NCBI GenBank assembly: GCA_049965775.1
Contig: JBMFVX010000014.1
Coordinates: 1 to 35,386, forward strand
Direction of reading: 5' to 3'
Source: JABEVB01 sp049965775
GTDB taxonomy: Bacteria > Planctomycetota > Phycisphaerae > WQYP01
DNA length: 35,386 nucleotides
Below the pieces are notes generated by a model. That model was given only the letters and a program-made list of their open reading frames with translations, did not search any database and was not told the origin of the DNA. Positions 22,173 to 29,907 of the stretch are shown here, piece after piece. The position numbers and the translations under genes are program-made. Numbering within the stretch: the first letter of the stretch is position 1; each line of letters begins with the position of its first letter.

Positions 22173-24617
22173 ATGATAAATGGCGACGCCAATATAACCG
22201 CGGCTGGGCCGTACGCTGCCGCTGCCCGGTTTGCCGCAGTGGCGGTAGACCAGGCAATTGATCGTGAACTCACGTATCGCATTCCGTTGGCCTTGGCGGG
22301 ACAGGTGGTTGTTGGCAGCCGCGTTGAAGTGCCGCTGGGGCGTGGCAACAAAGTCGCGTCAGGTACGGTGGTGGCGTTGCTGCAGGAGGTTGCTCCAGCG
22401 GCTGCGCCCGCGGCCAAAAGCAACCCTTTGGTAACCCCATCAACCGCACCCGATGCGGCCGGGGATGAAAGTCTTTTTGGCGATTTAGGCGATGAGCTGC
22501 TTATGCCGCTGCCGGCAGAACCGGCTGCCGAGCGGTTTAAGCCAATCGCCGGGGTGCTTACCGAGGTGCTGCCCGTTCCCGCGGACTTAATTGAATTGGC
22601 CCGCTGGATCAGCCATTACTACTGCTGCCCGTTGGGGCTGGTACTTAGCGGCATCGTGCCGGCCGCGGTTAAAAGGAATATCCGCCTGCCATCGCGCATG
22701 CTGGTGGGCCTGTCGCCCTTGGCCACCACCGAAAGCCTCGCGCAGGTGCGCACTGGCAAAAAGTACCGCGACGCATTTGCCCAGGCATGCAACCTCTTAG
22801 CCCAGGGTGAACTTGAGGAAATGCGCCTGGCGCAATCTAGCGGGCTGTCGCGCCTGGTGATTCGCCGGCTCGCGGCCAAAGGTGTATTGGTGCGCCGTAA
22901 GGAAGTCGCCTGGCCCGAGCCACCCGGTAATGCAAGCCCGAGTTTCGGCGACGCGGGCGCATTGCCGCTCACCAACGAGCAAGCCGCCGCAATGGCCGCG
23001 TTGGAACCGCTTCTAACGGGCCCGAAGTTCGGCGTGCAGGTGCTGCATGGTGTGACCGGCTCGGGTAAAACGGAAGTGTACATTCGCGCAATAGAAAAAG
23101 TGGTGGCTGCCGGTCGCCGGGCCATTGTGCTCGTGCCTGAAATTGCCCTTACGCCGCAAACCGTCGGTCGTTTTACGCGGCGCTTTGCGCGCGTGGCGGT
23201 GCTGCACAGCGGGCTTACAGGTTCGCAGCGGCATCAGCAGTGGCATGCGGTGGCCGGCGGTTGGGCGCAGGTGGTGGTGGGCGTGCGGTCGGCGGTGTTC
23301 GCGCCTGCGGCTGACATCGGCCTGATTGTCGTGGATGAAGAGCACGAGCATTCGTACAAGCAGGATAGCGCCCCGCGCTACCATGGGCGCGACGTGGCCA
23401 TTCGCCGGGCGCAGCAGCTTAATGTGCCGGTCATTCTTGGATCGGCAACGCCTTCGCTTGAAACCTGGCATAACGCCCATCACAACCCGCATTACCACCT
23501 GACCGCCCTGAGCACCCGGCCCCTGGGTTTGCAAATGCCCAGAGTCATTACCGTTGACATGAAAATGGAGCGGCTTAAGCGGCGCGGCCTGCATGTTTTA
23601 AGCACCGTGCTCGAAGCACATATCAGCCGGGTTGTTGAGGCCCGCAAGCAGGTAATTTTGATGCTTAACCGCCGCGGCTATGCGCATTACGTCGCCTGTG
23701 CCCGCTGCCCCTGGATACTTATGTGCCCGCATTGCGATGCCACCATGGTGGTGCACCAGGTGGGCGATGCGCCGATAGATTCGCCGCGGCAGCGCAGCGT
23801 GGTGCAATGCCATTACTGCCTTACCAGCCAGGTGCTGCCGACCGCCTGCCCTGATTGCCGCAGCGGCATTGTGCAGTTGGGGCAGGGTACGCAGCGTGCC
23901 GAGGCCGAGCTATTGCGTAAATTTCCAAAGCTGCGGCTGGCGCGCATGGATTCCGACGCCATGCGCAGCGCCAAAGACTACCAGGATGTTCTGGACCGCT
24001 TTGGATCCGGCCAGCTTGATATGCTCATCGGCACGCAAATGATCGCCAAAGGACTGGACTTTCCGAATGTAGAACTTGTGGGCGTGCTCAACGCGGACCT
24101 GGCCATGACTTCGCCCGATTTTCGCGCCGCCGAGCGAACGTTCGCACTCATTTGCCAGGTGGCGGGCCGCAGCGGGCGGGCCGGCAAACAGGGGCTGGTG
24201 GTGGTGCAGACTATGCAACCCCAGGAGCCGGCTATTGTGCATGCCTGCCGACACGATTACAGCGGCTTTGTCGCTGACGAGCTGCCGCATCGGCAGCGGT
24301 TTGATTATCCCCCGTTTGGCCGCCTGATTCGCCTGGTGGTAAGCCACAAAAATGACGCCAAGGCCAAGGAACTCGCCGCCGAACTTGCCGCCATGGTCGA
24401 GAAGGCGGCAAGCGGCGTGGATGCGGTGGTGCGGCTGCTGGGGCCGCAGGCGGCGCCGATGGCGCGCCTTAATGAGGTGTTTCGGCAGGAACTGCTGTTA
24501 ATGTGCCAAATGGCCGCGCCGCTGCAGAAGCTTTTGCAGCGACTGCGGCAACAGGGTTTGTTTCGGCAGTTTGCCGTCAATCTGGTGGTGGATGTAGACC
24601 CCGTCTCCATGATGTAG
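22173..24617 (+). CDS. priA: Primosomal replication restart helicase PriA
   Basis: A 3'-5' DExH helicase that reloads the replisome at stalled forks. The protein has the N-terminal 3'-end-binding domain (AVDQAIDRELTYRIP), Walker A GVTGSGKTE, the DEEH box VDEEHEHSYKQ, motif III LGSATPSLETW, paired zinc fingers (CARCPWILMCPHC and CHYC...CPDC), AKGLDFPNVELVGVLNAD and AGRSGRAGK. From ATG 22173 it has 814 residues; ATG 22086 would add 29 residues without PriA features. The shorter start is supported by the TATAAT seven bases upstream. A Pro/Ala-rich insert (about 75-125) separates the 3'-binding part from the rest and is longer than in E. coli PriA. Confidence 0.95.
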   Translation: MINGDANITAAGPYAAAARFAAVAVDQAIDRELTYRIPLALAGQVVVGSRVEVPLGRGNKVASGTVVALLQEVAPAAAPAAKSNPLVTPSTAPDAAGDESLFGDLGDELLMPLPAEPAAERFKPIAGVLTEVLPVPADLIELARWISHYYCCPLGLVLSGIVPAAVKRNIRLPSRMLVGLSPLATTESLAQVRTGKKYRDAFAQACNLLAQGELEEMRLAQSSGLSRLVIRRLAAKGVLVRRKEVAWPEPPGNASPSFGDAGALPLTNEQAAAMAALEPLLTGPKFGVQVLHGVTGSGKTEVYIRAIEKVVAAGRRAIVLVPEIALTPQTVGRFTRRFARVAVLHSGLTGSQRHQQWHAVAGGWAQVVVGVRSAVFAPAADIGLIVVDEEHEHSYKQDSAPRYHGRDVAIRRAQQLNVPVILGSATPSLETWHNAHHNPHYHLTALSTRPLGLQMPRVITVDMKMERLKRRGLHVLSTVLEAHISRVVEARKQVILMLNRRGYAHYVACARCPWILMCPHCDATMVVHQVGDAPIDSPRQRSVVQCHYCLTSQVLPTACPDCRSGIVQLGQGTQRAEAELLRKFPKLRLARMDSDAMRSAKDYQDVLDRFGSGQLDMLIGTQMIAKGLDFPNVELVGVLNADLAMTSPDFRAAERTFALICQVAGRSGRAGKQGLVVVQTMQPQEPAIVHACRHDYSGFVADELPHRQRFDYPPFGRLIRLVVSHKNDAKAKELAAELAAMVEKAASGVDAVVRLLGPQAAPMARLNEVFRQELLLMCQMAAPLQKLLQRLRQQGLFRQFAVNLVVDVDPVSMM

Positions 24618-24694
24618 AAATTTGAATCGTCATCCGTGTTTTTAAGCTGAAAATGCCGCTTCCAGCGGGCAACATCGTTAATTTATTCACAATA

Positions 24695-24722
24695 TTGCAT
24701 TTGATTTTAAGAGGTGTATAGT
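24695..24722 (+). promoter_or_regulatory. Promoter candidate for the CBS-domain gene
   Basis: TTGCAT (24695-24700), a 16-base spacer and TATAGT (24717-24722, 5 of 6). The predicted start lies near 24729, a few bases before the hairpin at 24733-24772. Confidence 0.5.
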
Positions 24723-24732
24723 GATTGGTTAA

Positions 24733-24772
24733 CAGCCGCGCTCACCGGGCATTTCGTGAGTTCTCGCGGCTG
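24733..24772 (+). promoter_or_regulatory. Leader hairpin upstream of the CBS-domain gene
   Basis: CAGCCGCG and CGCGGCTG pair over 8 bp, continued by CTCAC/GTGAG (5 bp) with a 4-base bulge TTCT on the 3' side and a 10-base loop. It sits between the promoter candidate and the ribosome binding site (24793-24799). No T-run follows, so it is more likely a 5' stabiliser or regulatory structure than a terminator. Confidence 0.5.
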
Positions 24773-24807
24773 GAGACATGTTCGTTTCTTTCAAGGAGGC
24801 TGCCGCC

Positions 24808-25248
24808 ATGGCTACACTTGCCCATGTCCTGCAGGACAAAACCCACAACACCGTGCACTGTGTTTCGCCGGGGTCATCTGTACTCGAAGCCACATGGAAG
24901 ATGAATGATCATCACATTGGTTCGCTTCTGGTGCTTGATGGCCAGCAAATCGTTGGCATCATCAGCGAGCGCGATATTCTCCAGCGCGTGGTTGCCGACG
25001 AAAAAGACCCCCGCCATGTTACCGTTGGCGACGTGATGACCACCGACGTAATTGTGTGCCGCCCCTGCACCTCGCTTGAAGACGCCAGCGCCATCATGCG
25101 CAACCGCCGCGTGCGGCACCTGCCGGTGGTGGATGAAGACGGCCGACTGCTCGGCGTGATTTCAATCGGCGACTTAAACGCCCGCCACGCCAGCGAGCAG
25201 GAGACAACCATTCATTACCTGCACGAATACCTGTACGGCCGCGTATAG
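24808..25248 (+). CDS. Tandem CBS-domain protein
   Basis: A 146-residue protein made almost entirely of two CBS domains (about 8-62 and 75-130). The first has HIGSLLVLDGQQIVGIISERD, the second RVRHLPVVDEDGRLLGVISIGD. Paired CBS domains bind AMP, ATP or similar adenosyl ligands and act as energy sensors; stand-alone forms are common and their partners are usually unknown. ATG 24808 is fixed by a strong AAGGAGG 8 bases upstream; an in-frame ATG at 24778 precedes that site. It has its own promoter candidate and a long hairpin in its leader. Confidence 0.88.
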   Translation: MATLAHVLQDKTHNTVHCVSPGSSVLEATWKMNDHHIGSLLVLDGQQIVGIISERDILQRVVADEKDPRHVTVGDVMTTDVIVCRPCTSLEDASAIMRNRRVRHLPVVDEDGRLLGVISIGDLNARHASEQETTIHYLHEYLYGRV

Positions 25249-25305
25249 AACCGAACTGGTCTGCAAATGTCGCTTTTGAGTTGGCGTATGGGTATCATGA
25301 ACCGC

Positions 25306-25521
25306 ATGAACCTTAAGGCTCGCCCCAACCATAAGCTTTACATCGAAACGCTGCGACGGATGTCGCCGGATGCCAGGCTGCGCAAGGCGTTTGAGCTATC
25401 CGCTTTCACCAAGGCGATCTTTATTCAGGGTATTCGGCGGAGATTTGCCGACCGAAGCGAGGATGAGATTCGTCAGATTATATTGGCCCGGCTGAACAAA
25501 TGTCACAACAGGAATTACTGA
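25306..25521 (+). CDS. Small basic protein ending KCHNRNY, partner of a (truncated) nucleotidyltransferase
   Basis: A 71-residue protein: SPDARLRKAFELSAFTKAIF, then a charged helical region, and the C-terminal KCHNRNY. From memory this is a widespread small uncharacterised family encoded just before a nucleotidyltransferase of the MNT/AbiEii type, with the downstream ATG overlapping the last codons; I have no symbol for it. That overlap is present (see 25500-25580), but the second gene stops early. ATG 25306 is favoured since TATCAT lies exactly 7 bases upstream; ATG 25288 and 25297 are alternatives. It may be an orphaned half of a toxin-antitoxin-like pair. Confidence 0.65.
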   Translation: MNLKARPNHKLYIETLRRMSPDARLRKAFELSAFTKAIFIQGIRRRFADRSEDEIRQIILARLNKCHNRNY

Positions 25522-25580
25522 AGCAGGTAGTTGGAGCCCTCGACGTCGCAACGCGGCTGTCGGCCAAAAGAACCAGCTAG
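25500..25580 (+). pseudogene. Truncated remnant of the overlapping nucleotidyltransferase-type gene
   Basis: ATG 25500 overlaps the last seven codons of the small gene in the +1 frame. The first residues, MSQQELLKQVVGALD, look like the start of the nucleotidyltransferase normally following this family, where a segment such as GIPYMVTGS would be expected next. Instead the frame continues VATRLSAKRTS and stops at 25578-25580 after 26 codons. No catalytic GS...DxD motif is seen downstream in any + frame before the copD end at 25661, so the gene has been deleted. Confidence 0.5.
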
Positions 25581-25660
25581 ACTTCTCAGGTTATTTTTTC
25601 GCGATGCCTTTGAAGAGCGCGCCAAGTTCGCGCTCTATCGGCCTGCTTCTTGGGGTGGTG

Positions 25661-26626
25661 TCAGTGCATCGGCGGAGCCATTATGCCCAGCACGGCTACA
25701 ATGCCCAGCACCATCGCCGCCAAGGCTATTTCAATTGTTACATTGCGCTGCAAACGCCTCGCTGCCACGGCATAGTTTGCCTCATCGGCGGTTATAGCGG
25801 TCTGCTGCAATCGCGTTCGCAGACGCGTCAGGTTGACCGCCCCAATCGCAACCATGACGGCAAACAGCAGGATTTTTACCATCAGCAGCCGGCCATAATC
25901 ACTTGTAAAAAGATTGTGCCATGTGCCCACCAGCATCAGCGAATCAATAATACCCGAAGCAAGCAGCAGGCAAACCGCCCCGATGCTGATGAGCGAAAAT
26001 CGCGCGGTCATGGCCGCCATGAGGCGCCACTTTTCAGCTTCTACGCTTCGGCGCAGATGCCGCAGCGCTAAAACAAAGGGCAGCAGCCCCAGCGGCCAAA
26101 TGCCGACGATTGCCAAATGTGCCACATCTGCGGCCAAGTGCCACTGCCGCCCCGCGGGCGTTGCACCGGTTATGCCGTGGCCCGCCCACGCCAGGCTGCC
26201 GGCAAAGGCCGTGGCCAGCAACAGCGCCAGCCACGCCAGGACTTTTCGGATTGGCTCGTTTGGCAAGGCCAAGGCCGCGGCACTTGCGCCGGCCAGCGCC
26301 AGCCAAAGGTAAAGGCGCAGCTGCCAGAGGTGTCCAAAGTGGGTGTGATGCCACACCAGCGACAATACGGCCGGTCGCAGGGCTTGGCCGGCAGGCATGC
26401 CGCTGATGCTGATGGTAACACACGCCAGCCACATGCCGCCCGATACCAATGCCACAGCCAGCGATGCCGCCAGCTCGCGGCTCATCAATCGCCGCCAAAT
26501 AATGCTGCTCCAAGGCTGGCAGCGCAGCGGAGGGGCCATCAGCCGATCCAGCAGCCAGCATCCGCATGGCAGCAGGGCCGATGCAAATTGCAGCCAGCGG
26601 CTAAGTAACAGCAGAAGATGATTCAT
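25661..26626 (-). CDS. copD: CopD-family copper resistance membrane protein
   Basis: A 321-residue inner-membrane protein with about eight hydrophobic helices. The family region is recognisable in SLVWHHTHFGHLWQLRLYLWL, GHGITGATPAGRQWHLAADVAHL (conserved His residues) and TSDYGRLLMVKILLF. CopD works with periplasmic CopC in copper uptake or tolerance. ATG 26626 is preferred, with GAGG about 7 bases upstream; a start ten codons earlier is possible. copC lies upstream after a 238-base gap. The stop faces the small gene remnant. Confidence 0.88.
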   Translation of the reverse strand: MNHLLLLLSRWLQFASALLPCGCWLLDRLMAPPLRCQPWSSIIWRRLMSRELAASLAVALVSGGMWLACVTISISGMPAGQALRPAVLSLVWHHTHFGHLWQLRLYLWLALAGASAAALALPNEPIRKVLAWLALLLATAFAGSLAWAGHGITGATPAGRQWHLAADVAHLAIVGIWPLGLLPFVLALRHLRRSVEAEKWRLMAAMTARFSLISIGAVCLLLASGIIDSLMLVGTWHNLFTSDYGRLLMVKILLFAVMVAIGAVNLTRLRTRLQQTAITADEANYAVAARRLQRNVTIEIALAAMVLGIVAVLGIMAPPMH

Positions 26627-26864
26627 CAAAGAGCCTCGCGGGAACTGCGCCTGCATTCGGTTTGCCTTCTCCGTCGCAGGCTCCCGCAGCCGCCTCTGCA
26701 GTGCAATGGGCGCTGGTTATGCTTACACTTGGGTTATTGTACCCGTTCACATCAATGCTGATTGGCCCGATTGGCAGCGGTTCTGGCGTGCCCTGTAGCG
26801 GGGGCATCCCTTGTGGTGCGGGCTTTGAGCCTGCTTCGCCGCAAACTTTCTGGGCGGTTACGCG
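26627..26864 (-). other. Gap between copC and copD
   Basis: No gene is supported; small frames on both strands lack ribosome binding sites and recognisable content. No clear promoter or terminator is visible, so whether copD is co-transcribed with copC is undecided. Confidence 0.35.
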
Positions 26865-27230
26865 TTATTTCACCCAAAACTTAAAGTCGCCATGTGTTTT
26901 GTGAGTGTCTTCGGCCACTACATGCCATACCACCTTATAGCGGCCGGGCGGTAGCGTGGGAACCGTAACGACCAGCACGGCTTTTTTGCTGTGGAGGCGG
27001 TGTGTGTTTTTGTTGTCTACCTCTTTGCCGGCGGAGTTAAACACCTGAATGCGGCTGAAGAGCGGCTCAACCGCTTCGGTAAACCAAATAATGACGTGAT
27101 GCGGCGAAACTTTTACGTGCGAGCCAACACGCGGTTGGGCATGATCTAAAAAAGCGTGGGCGCTTGCAGCCTGCGCGGCAAAGCCCGCAACGAGAATGGC
27201 CGCCAGCAAGTGCCGCTTGAGTGTAAACAT
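26865..27230 (-). CDS. copC: CopC-domain periplasmic copper-binding protein
   Basis: A 121-residue protein with a signal peptide (LLAAILVAGFAAQAASA) and a mature N-terminus HAFLDHAQPRVGS; an N-terminal His is the classic Cu(II) ligand of CopC. The beta-sandwich core is seen in VIIWFTEAVEPLFSRIQVF and LPPGRYKVVWHVVAEDTHKTHG, ending DFKFWV. The usual C-terminal DGH copper motif is DTH here. Its ATG shares one base with the stop of the preceding gene (TGATG), and GGAGG lies 6 bases upstream. Confidence 0.9.
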   Translation of the reverse strand: MFTLKRHLLAAILVAGFAAQAASAHAFLDHAQPRVGSHVKVSPHHVIIWFTEAVEPLFSRIQVFNSAGKEVDNKNTHRLHSKKAVLVVTVPTLPPGRYKVVWHVVAEDTHKTHGDFKFWVK

Positions 27231-28153
27231 CAGTTGCCTCCAAAAATGGGGTGTCCGAAAATCTTAGGCATGAGGTCATCAATATAAATCTGCATCTGAA
27301 AAATCGCCCCCATGTTATGCCCGCTATGGTTGTTGATCGGTATCAACGCCTCAACGCCAAACTGCACATCAGGCGTTTCCCAAAGCACGCCAGGGTTGAT
27401 GGTGCCGGTGGTTGGGCCGCCGCCGCGGTTTTCGGGCGTTTGCAGCGCAAACTCCACCAGCGGAATCATGTTCTTAAATGGAGCCGGCAGGCCGATGTCT
27501 TCCACATGCTGCTGCAAATACGGCAAACTGTATTCCAGTGCTATGCCGGTTTGAAACAGGTTGGGTTCGGCCGCACTGGTTTGAAAGCTCTGGCCGAAGG
27601 TGCCGGTGATCGCAATGGGCTGCAGCGGAGCAAGGGCGTCGGGGAGGTCGCCAAACCCCTTGCCGAAGTACAGTGTTGGGGTAAAGGTGGTATATGACGG
27701 GTTGCCTACGTTGGGACTGCCAGTGCCGCCGAGCGTGGTATTAAGCCCGACAGAGATAATCGCTTCGTGGCGGTCGCTGGTGAAAAGCTCGTATTTGCCA
27801 ATGAGTGTGATATTGTCCCAGCCGGTTGAGGTTGTAGAGCCTTGCGGCTTTTGCGCCAGATAGTCGTCGGCAAAGCCGATGGATAACCGCGGTATAATAA
27901 GTTTGTCAAACTCAAAGCCAGAGTCTATGACCCTCGTCGCCGGATTGCTGGCGTTACCGGGATAGCGAAAGAATGATAGTGTTGGCAGCGCCAATTCGTC
28001 GGCCGCAAAAGGGTCGTCGGTGGTAATGGTCGGCGGAAAAAATCTGTTGCCCAAAATACCGTGCGCCGGGGCCATGCCCGGCGTAAAAAATGCCGCAGCC
28101 ACCGCCAATGCAGCCGCCCGTGCCGGGCCAAGCCCACAAAAGAGTTTACCCAT
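27230..28153 (-). CDS. Predicted outer-membrane or secreted barrel-like protein, copC-linked
   Basis: A 307-residue exported protein with a signal peptide cut near APA-HG. The mature part has many short alternating segments (GWDNITLIGKYELF, HEAIISVGLNTTLGG, PITGTFGQSF-like) consistent with a beta-barrel of the transporter/phenol-degradation-like class. It is coupled to copC by a one-base overlap, so a role in copper or substrate passage through the outer membrane is inferred. ATG 28153 is chosen because GAGG lies 6 bases upstream and a promoter candidate sits at 28191-28218; a longer frame from 28336 would overlap that promoter and the RHS remnant. Confidence 0.72.
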   Translation of the reverse strand: MGKLFCGLGPARAAALAVAAAFFTPGMAPAHGILGNRFFPPTITTDDPFAADELALPTLSFFRYPGNASNPATRVIDSGFEFDKLIIPRLSIGFADDYLAQKPQGSTTSTGWDNITLIGKYELFTSDRHEAIISVGLNTTLGGTGSPNVGNPSYTTFTPTLYFGKGFGDLPDALAPLQPIAITGTFGQSFQTSAAEPNLFQTGIALEYSLPYLQQHVEDIGLPAPFKNMIPLVEFALQTPENRGGGPTTGTINPGVLWETPDVQFGVEALIPINNHSGHNMGAIFQMQIYIDDLMPKIFGHPIFGGN

Positions 28154-28190
28154 CTGGAACCTCAGTAACCGGTTCCCGTCGCAGGTGAAC

Positions 28191-28218
28191 ATCATAGCAA
28201 TTAAAAATAGCGAGGCAA
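28191..28218 (-). promoter_or_regulatory. Promoter candidate for the copC operon
   Basis: On the minus strand TTGCCT (28218-28213), a 16-base AT-rich spacer and TATGAT (28196-28191, 5 of 6). The start would be about 30 bases before ATG 28153. Confidence 0.5.
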
Positions 28219-28249
28219 CGGAGCTGCAATATGCTCCAATGCGCAGTAA

Positions 28250-28408
28250 AACCACATAACAGCGCGGCAGCGTCCCAACGGCATCACCAGCAGCTTCAGC
28301 TATGACGAAAGCAACCGTACCACCCTGGTGACCCATGCCCTGGGAACCACGATGATCTCGATCTATGACTATGACTATGACTATGACAAATTGGACAATC
28401 GCACAGGG
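28250..28408 (+). pseudogene. RHS/YD-repeat protein fragment
   Basis: One + frame without a start reads RPNGITSSFSYDESNRTTLV, then VTHALGTTMISIYDY, a run of YD and KLDNRTG. This is the spacing and wording of one RHS repeat (NGITxSYSYDxxNRxTxV ... YxYDxxGNRT). An in-frame stop at 28247 precedes it, and after NRTG the similarity ends. Within it the hexamer CTATGA is repeated four times in tandem (28363-28386), giving YDYDYDYD where two YD would be normal. It is a remnant of a large secreted RHS protein or polymorphic toxin. Confidence 0.6.
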
Positions 28409-28731
28409 GCGGCGATTTTTCTGGGCGGATATGGGAGCGTCCCGATTGCAATCGGGTTCTCCACACGCTTTTATCCAGAAAACAGCCTTGCTTTGGCCAT
28501 GATAGGGCCATATTTGGCGGAGTTTTTAAGCTCGCCCGGAAAATTGTCATCCATACACAATACGGAACATCGGCGACACTTGCTAACTCGCCGTAAGCGT
28601 GGGATATTACTTAGTTCGGCGGTTTCCCGGTCGGTCTTTATTGAGCCGCCCCGACGGGAGTTGAAACGTGTTGGCGGAGGCATGTGCCTTGGTTGTGCCA
28701 TGCCAAAGGTTAGTCCGTGTAGGAGTATTTC
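28409..28731. other. Gene-free stretch upstream of rpsT
   Basis: No coding region supported. Just before rpsT there is a GGCATG (28679-28684)/CATGCC (28699-28704) inverted repeat with a 14-base loop, then TAGGAG, the rpsT ribosome binding site. Leader-level control of bS20 is known in E. coli, but this hairpin is too short to claim the same. Confidence 0.35.
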
Positions 28732-29007
28732 GTGGCCCATTCGCTATCTGCTAATAAGCGTGTTCGTCAAAGCGCCAAGCGGCGCCTGCGCAATCGCGAC
28801 CGTAAAAAAACCATCAAAACCCATGTTAAAAGTGTATTAACGCTGGTTGAAAAGAAAGATGCCGCCGGAGCCAAGGCCGCGCTTACAGCAGCGATTAAAA
28901 CGCTCGATCGCAATGCCAACCAGGGCACGCTGCATCCCAATACCGCGGCTCGCCGTAAAAGCCGCCTCGCCCGCAAGCTCAATGCGCTTCAGGCTGCCAG
29001 CTCTTAA
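28732..29007 (+). CDS. rpsT: 30S ribosomal protein bS20
   Basis: A 91-residue basic protein binding 16S rRNA in the small subunit. The opening MAHSLSANKRVRQSAKRRLRNR and the closing HPNTAARRKSRLARKLNAL are characteristic. The start codon is GTG 28732 with AGGAG 6 bases upstream. It stands alone, as rpsT usually does. Confidence 0.95.
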   Translation: MAHSLSANKRVRQSAKRRLRNRDRKKTIKTHVKSVLTLVEKKDAAGAKAALTAAIKTLDRNANQGTLHPNTAARRKSRLARKLNALQAASS

Positions 29008-29291
29008 GGCCGCCAGGCCCCATAGCGACTATGGCACCGTAGTGATGCAAGCGGGCGCCCCGGCAGTGCTGATGCTGGCCGAGGCGAATCAAAATGCCTT
29101 AACAAGGCGGCTTGGCCGCGCGGCTCGTGGTTGGGAGGTGTTTCATTTTGGCCCCCTCTGCGGCGCGGCTCCTCGGAGTACCGCCTGTGTCAGGTACGCC
29201 GGAGCCACCGCTTCTTGAGGCGTGCCAAAAATCTGGCCGTCGCAACCCGGCGGTTAATTGGACGCGATCGTGGCCGCAGTTGGGCTGCCTC

Positions 29292-29885
29292 ATGAATGTG
29301 CGAGATATTGTCAAAGACCCTCCCGGCAAAACCGTGGAGGGTTTTGTTTCGCGCGCGGGCAGCAAACTTGCCGCCGCCATCGAGACGTTTGGTATTGCCG
29401 TTGCCGGCCTTACCGTCGCCGACCTGGGTTGTAACGTCGGGGGCTTTTGCGACTGTCTGTTGCAGTGCGGCGCTGCTCGCGTATACGCCATAGACACCGG
29501 CTATGGCACGCTGGCCTGGAAGCTGCGCAAAGACCCGCGCGTCGTGGTTATGGAACGCACCAACGCAATTTTCGCAGCTTTGCCCGAACCCGTGGATATG
29601 GCCACCATAGATGTTGCATGGACGCCGCAGGAAAAAATACTGCCGGCCGCCCGCCGCATGCTTAAGCCCAACGGGCAGGTGCTTACGCTTATTAAGCCGC
29701 ATTACGAAACGCCCGCGGCCCGCACCCAGCGTGGTGTACTTACCCCGGAACAGTCGTTGGCGGCGCTCGAGCAGGCTGCGGCCAAAATAAATGCCTTGGG
29801 CTTTGCCATCGGCGGCATTGTGCAAAGCCCGCTTAAAGGCCAGGGAGGCAATATTGAATATGTGGCGTGGCTCACAATGGCGTAA
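29292..29885 (+). CDS. FtsJ/TlyA-like rRNA 2'-O-methyltransferase without S4 domain
   Basis: A 197-residue methyltransferase. FVSRAGSKLAAAIETFGI and DLGCNVGGFCDCLLQCGA (SAM-binding loop), YAIDTGYGTLAWKLRKDPRV, then MERTN and LIKPHYE follow the TlyA/FtsJ pattern, with K-D-K residues placed as in the KDKE catalytic set. TlyA normally begins with an S4 RNA-binding domain of about 60 residues; none is seen in the frame upstream, and ATG 29292 begins just before the FtsJ fold. Expected to modify rRNA; the target cannot be told. No clear ribosome binding site. Convergent with the phosphotransferase, 22 bases apart. Confidence 0.8.
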   Translation: MNVRDIVKDPPGKTVEGFVSRAGSKLAAAIETFGIAVAGLTVADLGCNVGGFCDCLLQCGAARVYAIDTGYGTLAWKLRKDPRVVVMERTNAIFAALPEPVDMATIDVAWTPQEKILPAARRMLKPNGQVLTLIKPHYETPAARTQRGVLTPEQSLAALEQAAAKINALGFAIGGIVQSPLKGQGGNIEYVAWLTMA

Positions 29886-29907
29886 CGGCCGACTGCCCCG
29901 TGGCCTC

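Noticed and set aside
25614..25634. GAGCGCG/CGCGCTC hairpin as a terminator for copD
   Set aside because: No T-run follows it on the minus strand, and the stem is only 7 bp.
28154..28336. Longer N-terminus for the copC-linked outer-membrane protein
   Set aside because: The extension would lie across a good promoter and the RHS remnant, and would hide the signal peptide; ATG 28153 has its own ribosome site.
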